Positions 1 to 5,625 of a DNA stretch of 9,262 bases are shown here, piece by piece; positions within the stretch are counted from its first letter, which is position 1; every line of letters begins with the position of its first letter. The notes below the pieces were generated by a model that saw nothing but the letters and a program-made list of their open reading frames with translations, was not told the origin of the DNA and searched no databases. This DNA comes from Eggerthellaceae bacterium UBA5906. Lineage in GTDB: Bacteria > Actinomycetota > Coriobacteriia > Coriobacteriales > Eggerthellaceae. Position numbers and translations under genes: made by a program. The DNA lies in assembly GCA_002431805.1 (NCBI GenBank), contig DJEE01000116.1, positions 1-9,262 on the forward strand. Direction: 5' to 3'.

Positions 1-297
1 AAAAGCTCGCGCAACACGTACCTGTCCGCCGAAGAACGTACCGCCGCGCTGGTGCTGTCGCGCGCCGTTGCCGAAGGTACGCGCCTGATGGAAGCCGGCG
101 AGCGCAGCGCCGCTGCCGTAACCGGCGCCATGAAGCAGCTGATTGAGGCCGAGCCGCTTGCGCGCATCGACTACGTCGAGATGGTGTCGTGGGACGGTAT
201 CAAGCCTGTCGAGGTTGCCGAAGGCCCCGTTTTGGTTGCCATGGCCGTCTACATCGGCAAAACCCGCCTGATCGACAACTTCATCTTCGGCGAGTAA
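1..297 (+). CDS. panC: Pantothenate synthetase, C-terminal part (gene cut by window edge)
   Basis: PanC makes pantothenate from pantoate, beta-alanine and ATP in the cytoplasm, in the vitamin B5/coenzyme A pathway. Only the last 98 residues are visible, open in frame from base 1. They begin with the SSRN motif followed by YLS and EER, which is the signature-bearing segment of the C-terminal domain (the usual context is 'SSRNxYLxxEER'). They continue with the helical stretch AALVLSRAV and end with the family-typical KTRLIDN, then two stop codons in a row (TAA TAA). The usual PanC length is about 280 residues, so roughly two thirds lies to the left of the window. The next gene, panD, supplies its beta-alanine substrate, which supports the call. 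The start codon is outside the window. Confidence 0.95.
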   Translation, partial: KSSRNTYLSAEERTAALVLSRAVAEGTRLMEAGERSAAAVTGAMKQLIEAEPLARIDYVEMVSWDGIKPVEVAEGPVLVAMAVYIGKTRLIDNFIFGE

Positions 298-547
298 TAA
301 CCTGCAATGCCTGGCGCGGGCTTGCAACCGCCGCAAGCCCGCGCCCCCTACGTGTGCAAAACCCTTTTGTGCACGGTTTTGCAGGAAAACAGGCCCTGGA
401 TTGCACGTTTCGCCCTTCCGTGTACGGTTTTCGTGAGGTTTCGCCGCACTCGTCGAAGAAATCCCTGGTCAGTTTTCCCGTTCGCGGCTTTTGTTCCTGC
501 AAAACCGTGCACAATAGAACACCCTCTACAAGAAAGGCTTTAGAACC
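298..547. repeat. panC-panD intergenic region with a cluster of inverted and direct repeats
   Basis: This 250-bp gap between two genes of one pathway is unusually repetitive. A 21-bp sequence at 367-387 (core GTGCACGGTTTTGCAGG) recurs as a perfect inverted copy at 494-514. Positions 355-363 (TGCAAAACC) and 375-383 (GGTTTTGCA) form a 9-bp stem with an 11-nt loop. A third, diverged direct copy lies at 413-431 and matches 362-380 at 16 of 19 positions. The right arm at 494-514 ends about 33 bp before the panD start and overlaps a weak -10-like ACAATA (511-516). The arms could be operator sites, a degenerate REP-like element or a long-range RNA stem. I do not recognise a known riboswitch. No credible coding sequence is present here. 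Confidence 0.75.
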
Positions 548-943
548 GTGCTTTTGAACATGCTGAAAGGCAAAATCCACCGCGCAACCGTTGTGCAGGC
601 TGAGCTTGATTACGTTGGCAGCATCACCGTTGACGAAGACCTGATGGACGCCGCCGGCATTCGCGAATACGAGCAGGTGCAAATTGTTGATGTGAACAAC
701 GGTCAGCGTTTCGAAACCTACGTCATCGCAGGCGAGCGCGGCAGCGGCATGATTTGCCTGAACGGCGCCGCCGCCCGCTGCGTATCGGTAGGCGACAAGG
801 TCATTATCATGTGCTACGCGCTGATGACCGAAGAAGACGTTGCCGCCAATCCGCCGCGTGTAGTGTTCGTGGATGAGAACAACCGCCCTAGCCGCATCAC
901 GCGCTACGAGCGCCATGGCCGCCTGGAGGACATGGACCGCTAA
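548..943 (+). CDS. panD: Aspartate 1-decarboxylase proenzyme
   Basis: PanD is a pyruvoyl-dependent cytoplasmic enzyme that decarboxylates L-aspartate to beta-alanine, the partner substrate of PanC. The 131-aa protein matches the family's usual length of about 125-140. The self-cleavage site Gly24-Ser25 sits in YVGS, where Ser25 would become the pyruvoyl group. Lys9, His11, Tyr22, Arg54, Thr57 and Tyr58 fall exactly at the positions known for the E. coli active site. NGAAA followed by SVGD in the middle is also family-typical. The GTG start at 548 is chosen because it gives the standard N-terminus (MxxxMLxGKxHR) and has AGAAAGG at 531-537, ten bases upstream; an ATG at 560 would shorten this. 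Auto-processing without a PanM-type factor is expected outside gammaproteobacteria (family knowledge). Confidence 0.96.
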   Translation: MLLNMLKGKIHRATVVQAELDYVGSITVDEDLMDAAGIREYEQVQIVDVNNGQRFETYVIAGERGSGMICLNGAAARCVSVGDKVIIMCYALMTEEDVAANPPRVVFVDENNRPSRITRYERHGRLEDMDR

Positions 944-954
944 CCGCACCAAAC

Positions 955-990
955 AAAACGCCGCTGTCGTACAATAGGCAGCGGCGTTTT
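955..990. terminator. Strong hairpin terminator after panD, near-symmetrical
   Basis: A perfect 12-bp inverted repeat, AAAACGCCGCTG (955-966) with CAGCGGCGTTTT (979-990), encloses a 12-nt loop and begins 11 bases after the panD stop. The GC-rich stem and flanking A/T tracts are those of an intrinsic terminator. The U-run is only four bases, so read-through is possible. The symmetry would let it act on both strands, although no minus-strand gene ends here. Confidence 0.85.
970..975 (+). promoter_or_regulatory. Candidate -10 box (TACAAT) inside the terminator loop
   Basis: TACAAT matches five of six bases of a sigma-70 -10 box. It lies in the loop of the panD terminator hairpin, so transcription would start near 982, about 29 nt before the downstream GTG start. 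No convincing -35 box lies 17 bp upstream (CACCAA), so this is tentative. Similar TACAAT boxes with short leaders precede apt and the helicase gene here. Confidence 0.35.
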
Positions 991-1010
991 CACGTTTGGA
1001 AGGATTGCCC

Positions 1011-1319
1011 GTGCATATCACGTTTGACCAAAAACTGCAGGATTACATGCGGAAAAAGAACTACGCGGGCATTGCCGTGAGCACCGTAAGCGCTGTTGGG
1101 TGCTGCGCGGACACCACCGAGCTGGCAACGCGGTTCGTGCGCGAGGCCGAAGCTGCCCAGCTGAAGGCAAAAGGTTGCGGCGTGCACACCGCCGATGTGG
1201 GCGAGGTGCTCATCGAAACGAAAGGCCTGCACTACGACGACGAGATCACGTTTTCGCTACGCAATTTCTTCGGCGCAAAAGACGTGCGCATCACAGGCAT
1301 CAGCGCCTGGCGACTGTAA
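1011..1319 (+). CDS. Small CC-motif protein, likely CC/Se-motif (HesB/IscA-like) family
   Basis: This is a 102-aa cytoplasmic protein with no signal peptide or membrane segment. The GTG at 1011 is chosen because GGAAGGA (998-1004) sits six bases upstream; an in-frame TTG at 996 would overlap that site. The protein has an N-terminal IRKK-like segment (YMRKKNYAG), then a beta strand leading to a vicinal cysteine pair, GCC at residues 30-32. A third cysteine is at 56, and the C-terminal pattern (DDEITFSLRNFFGAKDVRITGISAW) alternates hydrophobic residues. This layout resembles the short 'CC/Se motif' proteins, which are distant HesB/IscA relatives whose second cysteine is selenocysteine in some species. 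Here both codons are TGC, so this is the all-cysteine form. A redox or metal-binding role is inference. It has its own possible promoter after the panD terminator and is not obviously part of the pantothenate pathway. Confidence 0.6.
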   Translation: MHITFDQKLQDYMRKKNYAGIAVSTVSAVGCCADTTELATRFVREAEAAQLKAKGCGVHTADVGEVLIETKGLHYDDEITFSLRNFFGAKDVRITGISAWRL

Positions 1320-1358
1320 GGCACGCTTCCCGCAAGCACAAAACAGCTCATGAGAACT

Positions 1359-1448
1359 CGTGAACAGGGGGACGTAGCAGATGTTCACGATTAGCCTTGC
1401 GCGTCCCAAAAGGCTAGCGTGAACAGCAGCTACGTCCCCCTGCTCACG
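1359..1448. repeat. 90-nt imperfect palindrome (REP/MITE-like or bidirectional terminator)
   Basis: Outer arms 1359-1378 and 1429-1448 pair over 20 bp with one mismatch (core CAGGGGGACGTAGC). Middle arms 1382-1389 (TGTTCACG) and 1418-1425 pair perfectly, as do inner arms 1392-1398 (TAGCCTT) and 1410-1416. The loop is about 11 nt, so the whole segment folds into one long interrupted hairpin. Each half can also fold alone, because GTGAACA (1360-1366) pairs with TGTTCAC (1382-1388) and GTGAACA (1419-1425) nearly pairs with TGCTCAC (1441-1447). No T-run follows on either strand. It lies between the convergent CC-motif gene and apt. The two-hairpin layout and the GGGGGACGT core recall REP elements mobilised by IS200-like tyrosine transposases; that link is inference. 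Confidence 0.8.
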
Positions 1449-1498
1449 CAAACGTATCCCGTTTTGCACTGCCCCGGCCGCCATTCGGATGAAAACCG

Positions 1499-2032
1499 CT
1501 ACTGCACCTTCACCAGCGAGAACACCTCGGCGTCCGTTGCGCTGGCGATGGCCTTGCGCGGATTTAGGAACGCAAGCTCCATCAAAAAGCCCAGGCCCGC
1601 AACCTTAGCGCCGAACTGCTCAATCAGCTTCACCTGCGCTTCGGCGGTACCGCCCGTTGCCACCAGATCGTCAACGATAAGCACCACGTCGTTGACGTCG
1701 ATGGCGTCGACGTGGATTTGCAGCTCGTCGGTACCGTACTCCAGCTCGTAGCTAGCGCTGCGCACCTCGCGCGGCAGCTTGCCCGGCTTGCGAGCGGGCA
1801 CGAAACCGGCGTGCAGGCGATACGCCACCGGCGCACCAATCATGAAGCCGCGCGCTTCGGCACCCACAACCTTAGTGATGCCGGCGTCTTTAAAATGGTC
1901 GGCAATAGCATCGATGGTTGCCTCAAAGCCGTCCGGGTCTTTCAGCAGCGTGGTGATGTCCTTGAACACCACGCCCGGCTTGGGGTAATCAACGATATCG
2001 GTAATGTGGCCCTCGAAGTCAAACGACGACAT
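1499..2032 (-). CDS. apt: Adenine phosphoribosyltransferase
   Basis: Apt converts adenine and PRPP to AMP and pyrophosphate in purine salvage, in the cytoplasm. The 177-aa product matches the family's usual 170-180 residues. The PRPP-binding motif [13 protein letters not shown] is at residues 117-129. The upstream pieces typical of Apt are also present: FPKPG-like [13 protein letters not shown] near 15-27, [14 protein letters not shown] near 57-70, and RKPGKLP at 81-87. The ATG at 2032 is chosen because AGGAAAGGA lies about seven bases upstream and the protein then starts in the family-usual way. An in-frame open extension to 2086 would add 18 residues of leader-like sequence. The gene is divergent from the 57-codon ORF and convergent with the CC-motif gene. 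Confidence 0.96.
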   Translation of the reverse strand: MSSFDFEGHITDIVDYPKPGVVFKDITTLLKDPDGFEATIDAIADHFKDAGITKVVGAEARGFMIGAPVAYRLHAGFVPARKPGKLPREVRSASYELEYGTDELQIHVDAIDVNDVVLIVDDLVATGGTAEAQVKLIEQFGAKVAGLGFLMELAFLNPRKAIASATDAEVFSLVKVQ

Positions 2033-2065
2033 GGTCGGTCCTTTCCTCAATTTCGCAACCTGGTT

Positions 2066-2071
2066 ATTGTA
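2066..2071 (-). promoter_or_regulatory. Candidate -10 box of the apt promoter (TACAAT)
   Basis: On the minus strand TACAAT occurs 33 bp before the apt start. This would give a transcription start near 2059 and a leader of about 27 nt carrying the AGGAAAGGA ribosome site. The -35 region is GC-rich and has no clear consensus. Confidence 0.45.
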
Positions 2072-2141
2072 CCGCCCGCACGCCACCGAGCGCCGCCGAA
2101 GCGTGATAAATTACCAAGGAACGCAACGGAAGGCAGGCTCT

Positions 2142-2315
2142 ATGACAAAACCGTTCAACCCGCACAGCCGCGAGATGCAAGCGCGCATAAGCAATGCGAA
2201 AAGCGCGGGCGCAAACAGGCAGTTTTACGGAAACGTCCGCACCGCCAAAGGCATAGGGCCGAACAAGGCATGCGGGCACAAAGGCGGCATCACCCGACAA
2301 GGCAGCAAGCGTTAA
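2142..2315 (+). CDS. Small basic protein of unknown function (57 aa)
   Basis: I do not recognise a family. The ATG at 2142 has GGAAGG (2128-2133) eight bases upstream, a near-ideal ribosome site that is the main reason to believe it. The product is strongly basic and hydrophilic, rich in Lys, Arg, Gly, Asn and Gln, with no membrane segment and one cysteine (KACGHKGG). It ends in GSKR. Basic small proteins like this often bind nucleic acid, but nothing here proves it. The stop codon overlaps that of the Sel1-repeat gene on the other strand through a shared TTAA (2312-2315). It is divergent from apt across a 109-bp gap. The in-frame open stretch upstream to 2004 overlaps the apt start and is not favoured. 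Confidence 0.6.
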   Translation: MTKPFNPHSREMQARISNAKSAGANRQFYGNVRTAKGIGPNKACGHKGGITRQGSKR

Positions 2316-3514
2316 GAAGCGCCGGCATCCCCGCGCGTCCACATATTGGCAATGCCGTAGCGGCTAAGTTCCTCGAACAAAAACGGCAGATAATACGGCC
2401 ACGCCCCGGAGCCTTTGCTGGAAAAGCCCGCTTCGTCGCTTAGCACTTCCACGCCCCATTCAAGCCCATCGTCTATCTGCGCGCGGATCGGCCGATAGCG
2501 TTCTTCCCATGCCGCAAGCTCGAACCCCATCAGCTGGCCATGCAACGTGGCGGCGTCTTCGGGATCAAGTTGCAAAAACTCGCGCTCGCCCGCAACGCCA
2601 AGTTCTTGTTCTATCGCCGCGCCAAATTCGTCGAACGTGATGCGCACCATGCTGCGATTGTCAATAAGCTCACGCATGGCGAAGTTGAACTCAACCATAC
2701 GCGCTTCCTGCAGAATATGAAAGCGCTTATCAATGCGACGGCCTTCGTCAACATCGCGCTGGCTTACCACAATTTGCTCGCCCGACCTGGTGCGATAACA
2801 CCCCGCAGGAACCAGCGCACTTGCATGGACGCGCAAAATGCCATCAGCATCGAACGCCGCCCCAACGGGAAGCGGCTTCCATTGCGCGCATTCGCTTGTT
2901 TGCTCGCCTATGCGTAACAATGCGCGGCGACAATCGTCGCGTTTGCCGCGATAGTAATCAAACCCGTCGTCAAGCGCCGTATCGAACTTTGCAAGCGCCT
3001 GCATGTAATACGCTTGCGCCAGCGGCAAATTTTTCGCGTCACCGCGGCCGTGCTCAAAGCACCCGGCCAAACGCAGGGCCGAGCTGCCCAGCCAATCGGG
3101 CTCGTTTAAGCTTTGCGCCAACCTATGCGCCTTTGAATACAACGTGAATGCCTGCGCATCTGCTGCAACATCATCGGCAACTTCAACGTTGCGCCAATAC
3201 AGCATGTCGCCTAACTTGTACAGCGCTTCGGGATATTCGCAAAACGCAGCCTGCTCGAACAGCTCAAGCGCGCGTTCAGCGTTTTCTTCGCCCAGCCGCC
3301 CGTACTCGTATATGTAGCCCAAGTTCACCGCCGCCTGCGGGTTGCCAAAACTCAAGCTTTTCTCGTAAAACCTGCGCGCCTTGTCAAAGCAATCCCTGTC
3401 GTGGAACGACAAGCCATCGTTGTAGAACAGCGAACCGATGTGCAGCGACACGGCTCCGTGCTGCTGTTTGTCTGCCGCTTCGTCGTACGATGGGTCAAGG
3501 TCGCACAAGTCCAT
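2312..3514 (-). CDS. Sel1/TPR-repeat protein with an unassigned C-terminal region
   Basis: This is a 400-aa soluble protein with no signal peptide. Residues about 20-190 are helical repeats of the Sel1/TPR type. The clearest units are at 44-55 (DKARRFYEKSLS), 60-90 (QAAVNLGYIYEYGR, then ENAERALELFEQAA) and 96-130 (EALYKLGDMLY and later FTLYSKAH), with another helical pair near 146-178. Such repeats usually hold protein partners. Residues about 215-400 form a different region, acidic and rich in Trp, Tyr and Phe (WEERYRPIRAQIDDGLEWGVEVL, then WPYYLPFLFEEL), that I cannot assign to a family. The ATG at 3514 is chosen for GAAAGGAA seven bases upstream; an upstream in-frame start at 3577 would begin before the likely promoter. 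The role is unknown, and neither neighbour suggests one. Confidence 0.8.
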   Translation of the reverse strand: MDLCDLDPSYDEAADKQQHGAVSLHIGSLFYNDGLSFHDRDCFDKARRFYEKSLSFGNPQAAVNLGYIYEYGRLGEENAERALELFEQAAFCEYPEALYKLGDMLYWRNVEVADDVAADAQAFTLYSKAHRLAQSLNEPDWLGSSALRLAGCFEHGRGDAKNLPLAQAYYMQALAKFDTALDDGFDYYRGKRDDCRRALLRIGEQTSECAQWKPLPVGAAFDADGILRVHASALVPAGCYRTRSGEQIVVSQRDVDEGRRIDKRFHILQEARMVEFNFAMRELIDNRSMVRITFDEFGAAIEQELGVAGEREFLQLDPEDAATLHGQLMGFELAAWEERYRPIRAQIDDGLEWGVEVLSDEAGFSSKGSGAWPYYLPFLFEELSRYGIANMWTRGDAGAS

Positions 3515-3541
3515 GAAATTCCTTTCAAATAAGGTGCTTCC

Positions 3542-3550
3542 ACCATACCA
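3542..3550 (-). promoter_or_regulatory. Candidate extended -10 promoter of the Sel1-repeat gene
   Basis: The minus strand reads TGGTATGGT here, an extended -10 (TGn plus TATGGT), 28 bp before the ATG. Transcription would start near 3535 with a leader of about 20 nt containing GAAAGGAA. The rest of the 221-bp gap up to 3735 shows no further gene or strong hairpin that I can support. Confidence 0.4.
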
Positions 3551-3735
3551 GAGCACCTGGCGCACTATCGAACGCAAAGCGATATTCGATGCTTAAAACT
3601 AATGGCTTCAAGCGCTTGTGCCTTTCGTTCGATGGCATTCGCGCACATACTGCTCATGCTTGCGCACGCAAGGAAGCAAGATATGCTGCAGCACCAAAAC
3701 CTCACGGCAGCGATGGCCGCAATTTTGCTCGCGGA

Positions 3736-4719
3736 CTATTCGTAGTCGCCTAAAAGGCTTTGCAGGTATTCGGCAAATTCCTTGCGCAACGCCACTGGTT
3801 TCTCAATGTTTATTTGCCCCGCGAACTGGGCAATCCAACCGAAGAACACCGGCGTGCCCATCACCGGGACGCTCACGCGAGCCGTTCCGTCACCCCGGTT
3901 GTCAACGTGAACGTCTTTGCCGAAACGGTCGACTATAGCGTTCATTGCCGACTCCTTCACCCGCAGCGTCACCAGCGACGACTCACCTGAATACATGCCG
4001 AACACGCGGCGATCATACTCGTTCGCGTCAAACGTTGCTATAAGGGCGTTGCGCGTTGCGCGTTCGTCCGACACCGCAATGTTGCGCATACGGTCAACGC
4101 GATAATTGGCAAAATCGCCGTACTTGTCGCTAAAGCACACGAGGTAATAGAAGCTGTCGGAATACATAAGTTGCACCGGCGTTTGCACGTATGCTTGCCC
4201 GCCGTGGCGCAGCTTCATGCGGGCCGAGCAATCGTAGCTTGCGTACGTGAACGAGATTTTACGTTTTGCCGCAAGGGCTTCCTGAATCGCGTCGACGTTG
4301 CGAAACACGCTATCGTTTTGGCTTTTCACGCGCCCGCCAACGTACACGCGCTTTTCCAAGCCCTTCACCTGGTGCTTCGACCCCAGGCTTTTAATGGCAC
4401 GCACGAGCGTTGCCGATTGTCGTGCCGTAATGAACTTGCTTCCCTGCACGGCATCAATAAGCAACAGCAGTTCAGAGCGCGAAAATGGACGCTTCGCCAG
4501 GAAATACCTCGTTGGCTTGCAACGCTGCCGCCCCACTTCGATGCCAGCTTTGCGCAACGCCTCGAAGTCGCGGTAAAGGGCTTTGCGCTCAGCCGAGATG
4601 CCCATGCTTTCAAGCTCGCCTAAAATCTGCTCAAGCGTAAGCCCCTGCTGATCATCGGTTTTCTCAAACAGAATTTTCAGCAGCGCAAGCACGCGCTCTT
4701 TGCTGATTTCCTTAGCCAT
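3736..4719 (-). CDS. WYL-domain transcriptional regulator
   Basis: This is a 327-aa cytoplasmic DNA-binding protein, the usual length for the YafY/WYL type. Residues 1-75 form a winged helix-turn-helix (MAKEISKERVLALLKILFEKT, then SAERKALYRDFEALRKAGIEV), typical of DeoR-like WYL regulators. The WYL domain covers about 140-225. Its core reads PVQLMYSDSFYYLVCFSD near 181-198, so the signature triad is YYL rather than WYL. It is followed by NYRVDRMRNI at 205-214, the conserved basic loop thought to sense nucleic acid or another ligand. Residues 235-327 are the usual WCX-like C-terminal part. The ATG at 4719 is chosen for GAGGGGGG just upstream; a start at 4755 would lie at the likely transcription start. 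The target and ligand cannot be read from the sequence. It is not divergent from a partner gene. Confidence 0.92.
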   Translation of the reverse strand: MAKEISKERVLALLKILFEKTDDQQGLTLEQILGELESMGISAERKALYRDFEALRKAGIEVGRQRCKPTRYFLAKRPFSRSELLLLIDAVQGSKFITARQSATLVRAIKSLGSKHQVKGLEKRVYVGGRVKSQNDSVFRNVDAIQEALAAKRKISFTYASYDCSARMKLRHGGQAYVQTPVQLMYSDSFYYLVCFSDKYGDFANYRVDRMRNIAVSDERATRNALIATFDANEYDRRVFGMYSGESSLVTLRVKESAMNAIVDRFGKDVHVDNRGDGTARVSVPVMGTPVFFGWIAQFAGQINIEKPVALRKEFAEYLQSLLGDYE

Positions 4720-4763
4720 GCCGCCCCCCTCACGCAAACAGCCCGCTGTGCACATACGCGCTT

Positions 4764-4769
4764 ATCATA
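4764..4769 (-). promoter_or_regulatory. Candidate -10 box (TATGAT) of the WYL regulator gene
   Basis: The minus strand carries TATGAT 44 bp before the chosen ATG, with a weak TTGCTT about 18 bp upstream. Transcription would start near 4757, which argues against the in-frame ATG at 4755 as the real start. The remainder of the gap up to 4883 has no recognisable feature. Confidence 0.4.
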
Positions 4770-4883
4770 GGCCATGCACGCAACGCGTTCAAAGCAAACA
4801 GCGCAGCTAGGCAAGCACCCCGCTACGCTGTTCGTGGCGAAAATATGAGTGAGTAAGTAGCGTTTCGTTCCTCAAGCAACCCT

Positions 4884-5525
4884 TTATGCAGCAGGCGGAA
4901 AGCTTGCACTTGCACCGAAGATGTACTCGAAATCCTGCAAATACGGGCCCGACACCCCCAGTGCTTGCACATCGGCCAAGCTGGCAACGCCGAAGCTGTC
5001 CAAGTAATCGCGAACATCTTCCGCAACGGCCGCCTTATCGCCCAGCATGCCTTCGTCAAACAGCTCGCCAATGGCAACCACAGCGCCCATGCGGAAAAAT
5101 TCTTGGAACTTGCTTTCAAGCTCAGAGGCTGTAGCAAGTTTTTGGCTTGATTGGGACGCTGCGCTTGTCGGATACGCCGACGTTTTAGATGCGCGGCGCG
5201 GCGCAAAGCCTTCTCGGGAAGAAGCGAAACTTACCACCTGGGACGAATGCGCAATGCAATCAGCCGCTTGCAAGGTCGTCGAAGAAACCGTGCTGCCCTG
5301 AGCAGCAGGATGAGCTTTGCGATACGCGATGTTCGCATCTTCTGCCGCCATACGCTGCTCACGAACGTCGTACTCCGCATACGCACCTGCACCGTTTGCC
5401 ATTGCCGGTACGCCCACCGCACGGCTTGCCTTCAAGCCGCTATCCAAACGAGCATGGCGACCGTGCAGCGCTTTCATATCGCTTGCAACCGTTTCATACA
5501 TGGGCGTGCGTTTTTTCGCGAACAT
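4884..5525 (-). CDS. Hypothetical protein, 213 aa, with low-complexity middle
   Basis: I do not recognise a family. The ATG at 5525 has AAGGAG seven bases upstream, which decides the start against a possible extension to 5600 that would run into the palindrome. Residues 1-35 are basic (MFAKKRTPMYETV, then HGRHARLDSGLKASR). Residues 40-135 are rich in Ala and Ser with little predicted fold. Residues 133-205 look like a folded helical domain (ELESKFQEFFRMGAVVAIGELFDEGM, then acidic AVAEDVRDYLDSFGVASLADVQALG). No signal peptide or transmembrane helix is evident. A disordered linker joining a short basic head to a helical tail is one reading. It has its own promoter behind a palindrome and may be a single-gene unit. 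It could be lineage-restricted. Confidence 0.72.
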   Translation of the reverse strand: MFAKKRTPMYETVASDMKALHGRHARLDSGLKASRAVGVPAMANGAGAYAEYDVREQRMAAEDANIAYRKAHPAAQGSTVSSTTLQAADCIAHSSQVVSFASSREGFAPRRASKTSAYPTSAASQSSQKLATASELESKFQEFFRMGAVVAIGELFDEGMLGDKAAVAEDVRDYLDSFGVASLADVQALGVSGPYLQDFEYIFGASASFPPAA

Positions 5526-5566
5526 CTGAGGGCTCCTTACCTGCGTCAACCTTGTCGATGCCCAAC

Positions 5567-5572
5567 ATATTA
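5567..5572 (-). promoter_or_regulatory. Candidate -10 box (TAATAT) for the 213-aa gene
   Basis: TAATAT on the minus strand lies 41 bp before the ATG, giving a transcription start near 5560 and a leader of about 35 nt. The position of the -35 element, about 17 bp upstream, falls within the near arm of the palindrome at 5584-5619. A protein bound to the palindrome would therefore block or contact polymerase. Confidence 0.4.
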
Positions 5573-5583
5573 CGCAGGCAAGC

Positions 5584-5625
5584 TGTTCTAACTGTCCCAC
5601 GTACGGGACAGTTAGAACATTTTTT
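5584..5625. repeat. Perfect 15-bp inverted repeat with T-run, terminator-like or operator
   Basis: Arms 5584-5598 (TGTTCTAACTGTCCC) and 5605-5619 pair perfectly around a 6-nt centre, ACGTAC. Six T bases follow at 5620-5625 on the plus strand, so it looks like an intrinsic terminator read left to right. Both flanking genes run the other way, and on the minus strand no T-run follows the stem. It could be an operator overlapping the promoter of the 213-aa gene, a REP-like element, or a block on antisense transcripts entering the helicase gene. It shares GGGAC and GAACA words with the palindrome at 1359-1448. Confidence 0.75.

Noticed and set aside
307..543. Plus-strand open frame filling the panC-panD gap
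   Set aside because: It consists largely of the repeated DNA words read in frame, has no good ribosome site and resembles no protein; the gap is better explained as repeats.
281..1021. Long minus-strand open frame across panD
   Set aside because: It lies antisense to panD, whose active-site residues are all recognisable on the plus strand; it is a by-product of GC-rich codon usage.
1101..1106. Selenocysteine at the CC motif
   Set aside because: Both codons of the pair are TGC, with no TGA, so no selenocysteine is encoded here.
1712..2443. Plus-strand open frame of 243 codons antisense to apt
   Set aside because: Apt on the minus strand is a textbook match, and the frame also runs through the 57-codon ORF in another register; no ribosome site.
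3619..3735. Minus-strand open stretch downstream of the WYL gene (reads ...VLVLQHILLPCVRKHEQYV...)
   Set aside because: It looks superficially protein-like but has no ribosome site, no clear start and matches no family I know; not enough to call a gene or remnant.
4810..4865. Loose inverted repeat CGCTAC ... GTAGCG as a terminator of the 213-aa gene
   Set aside because: Only 6-bp arms with a loop of about 30 nt and no T-run on the minus strand; too weak to call.
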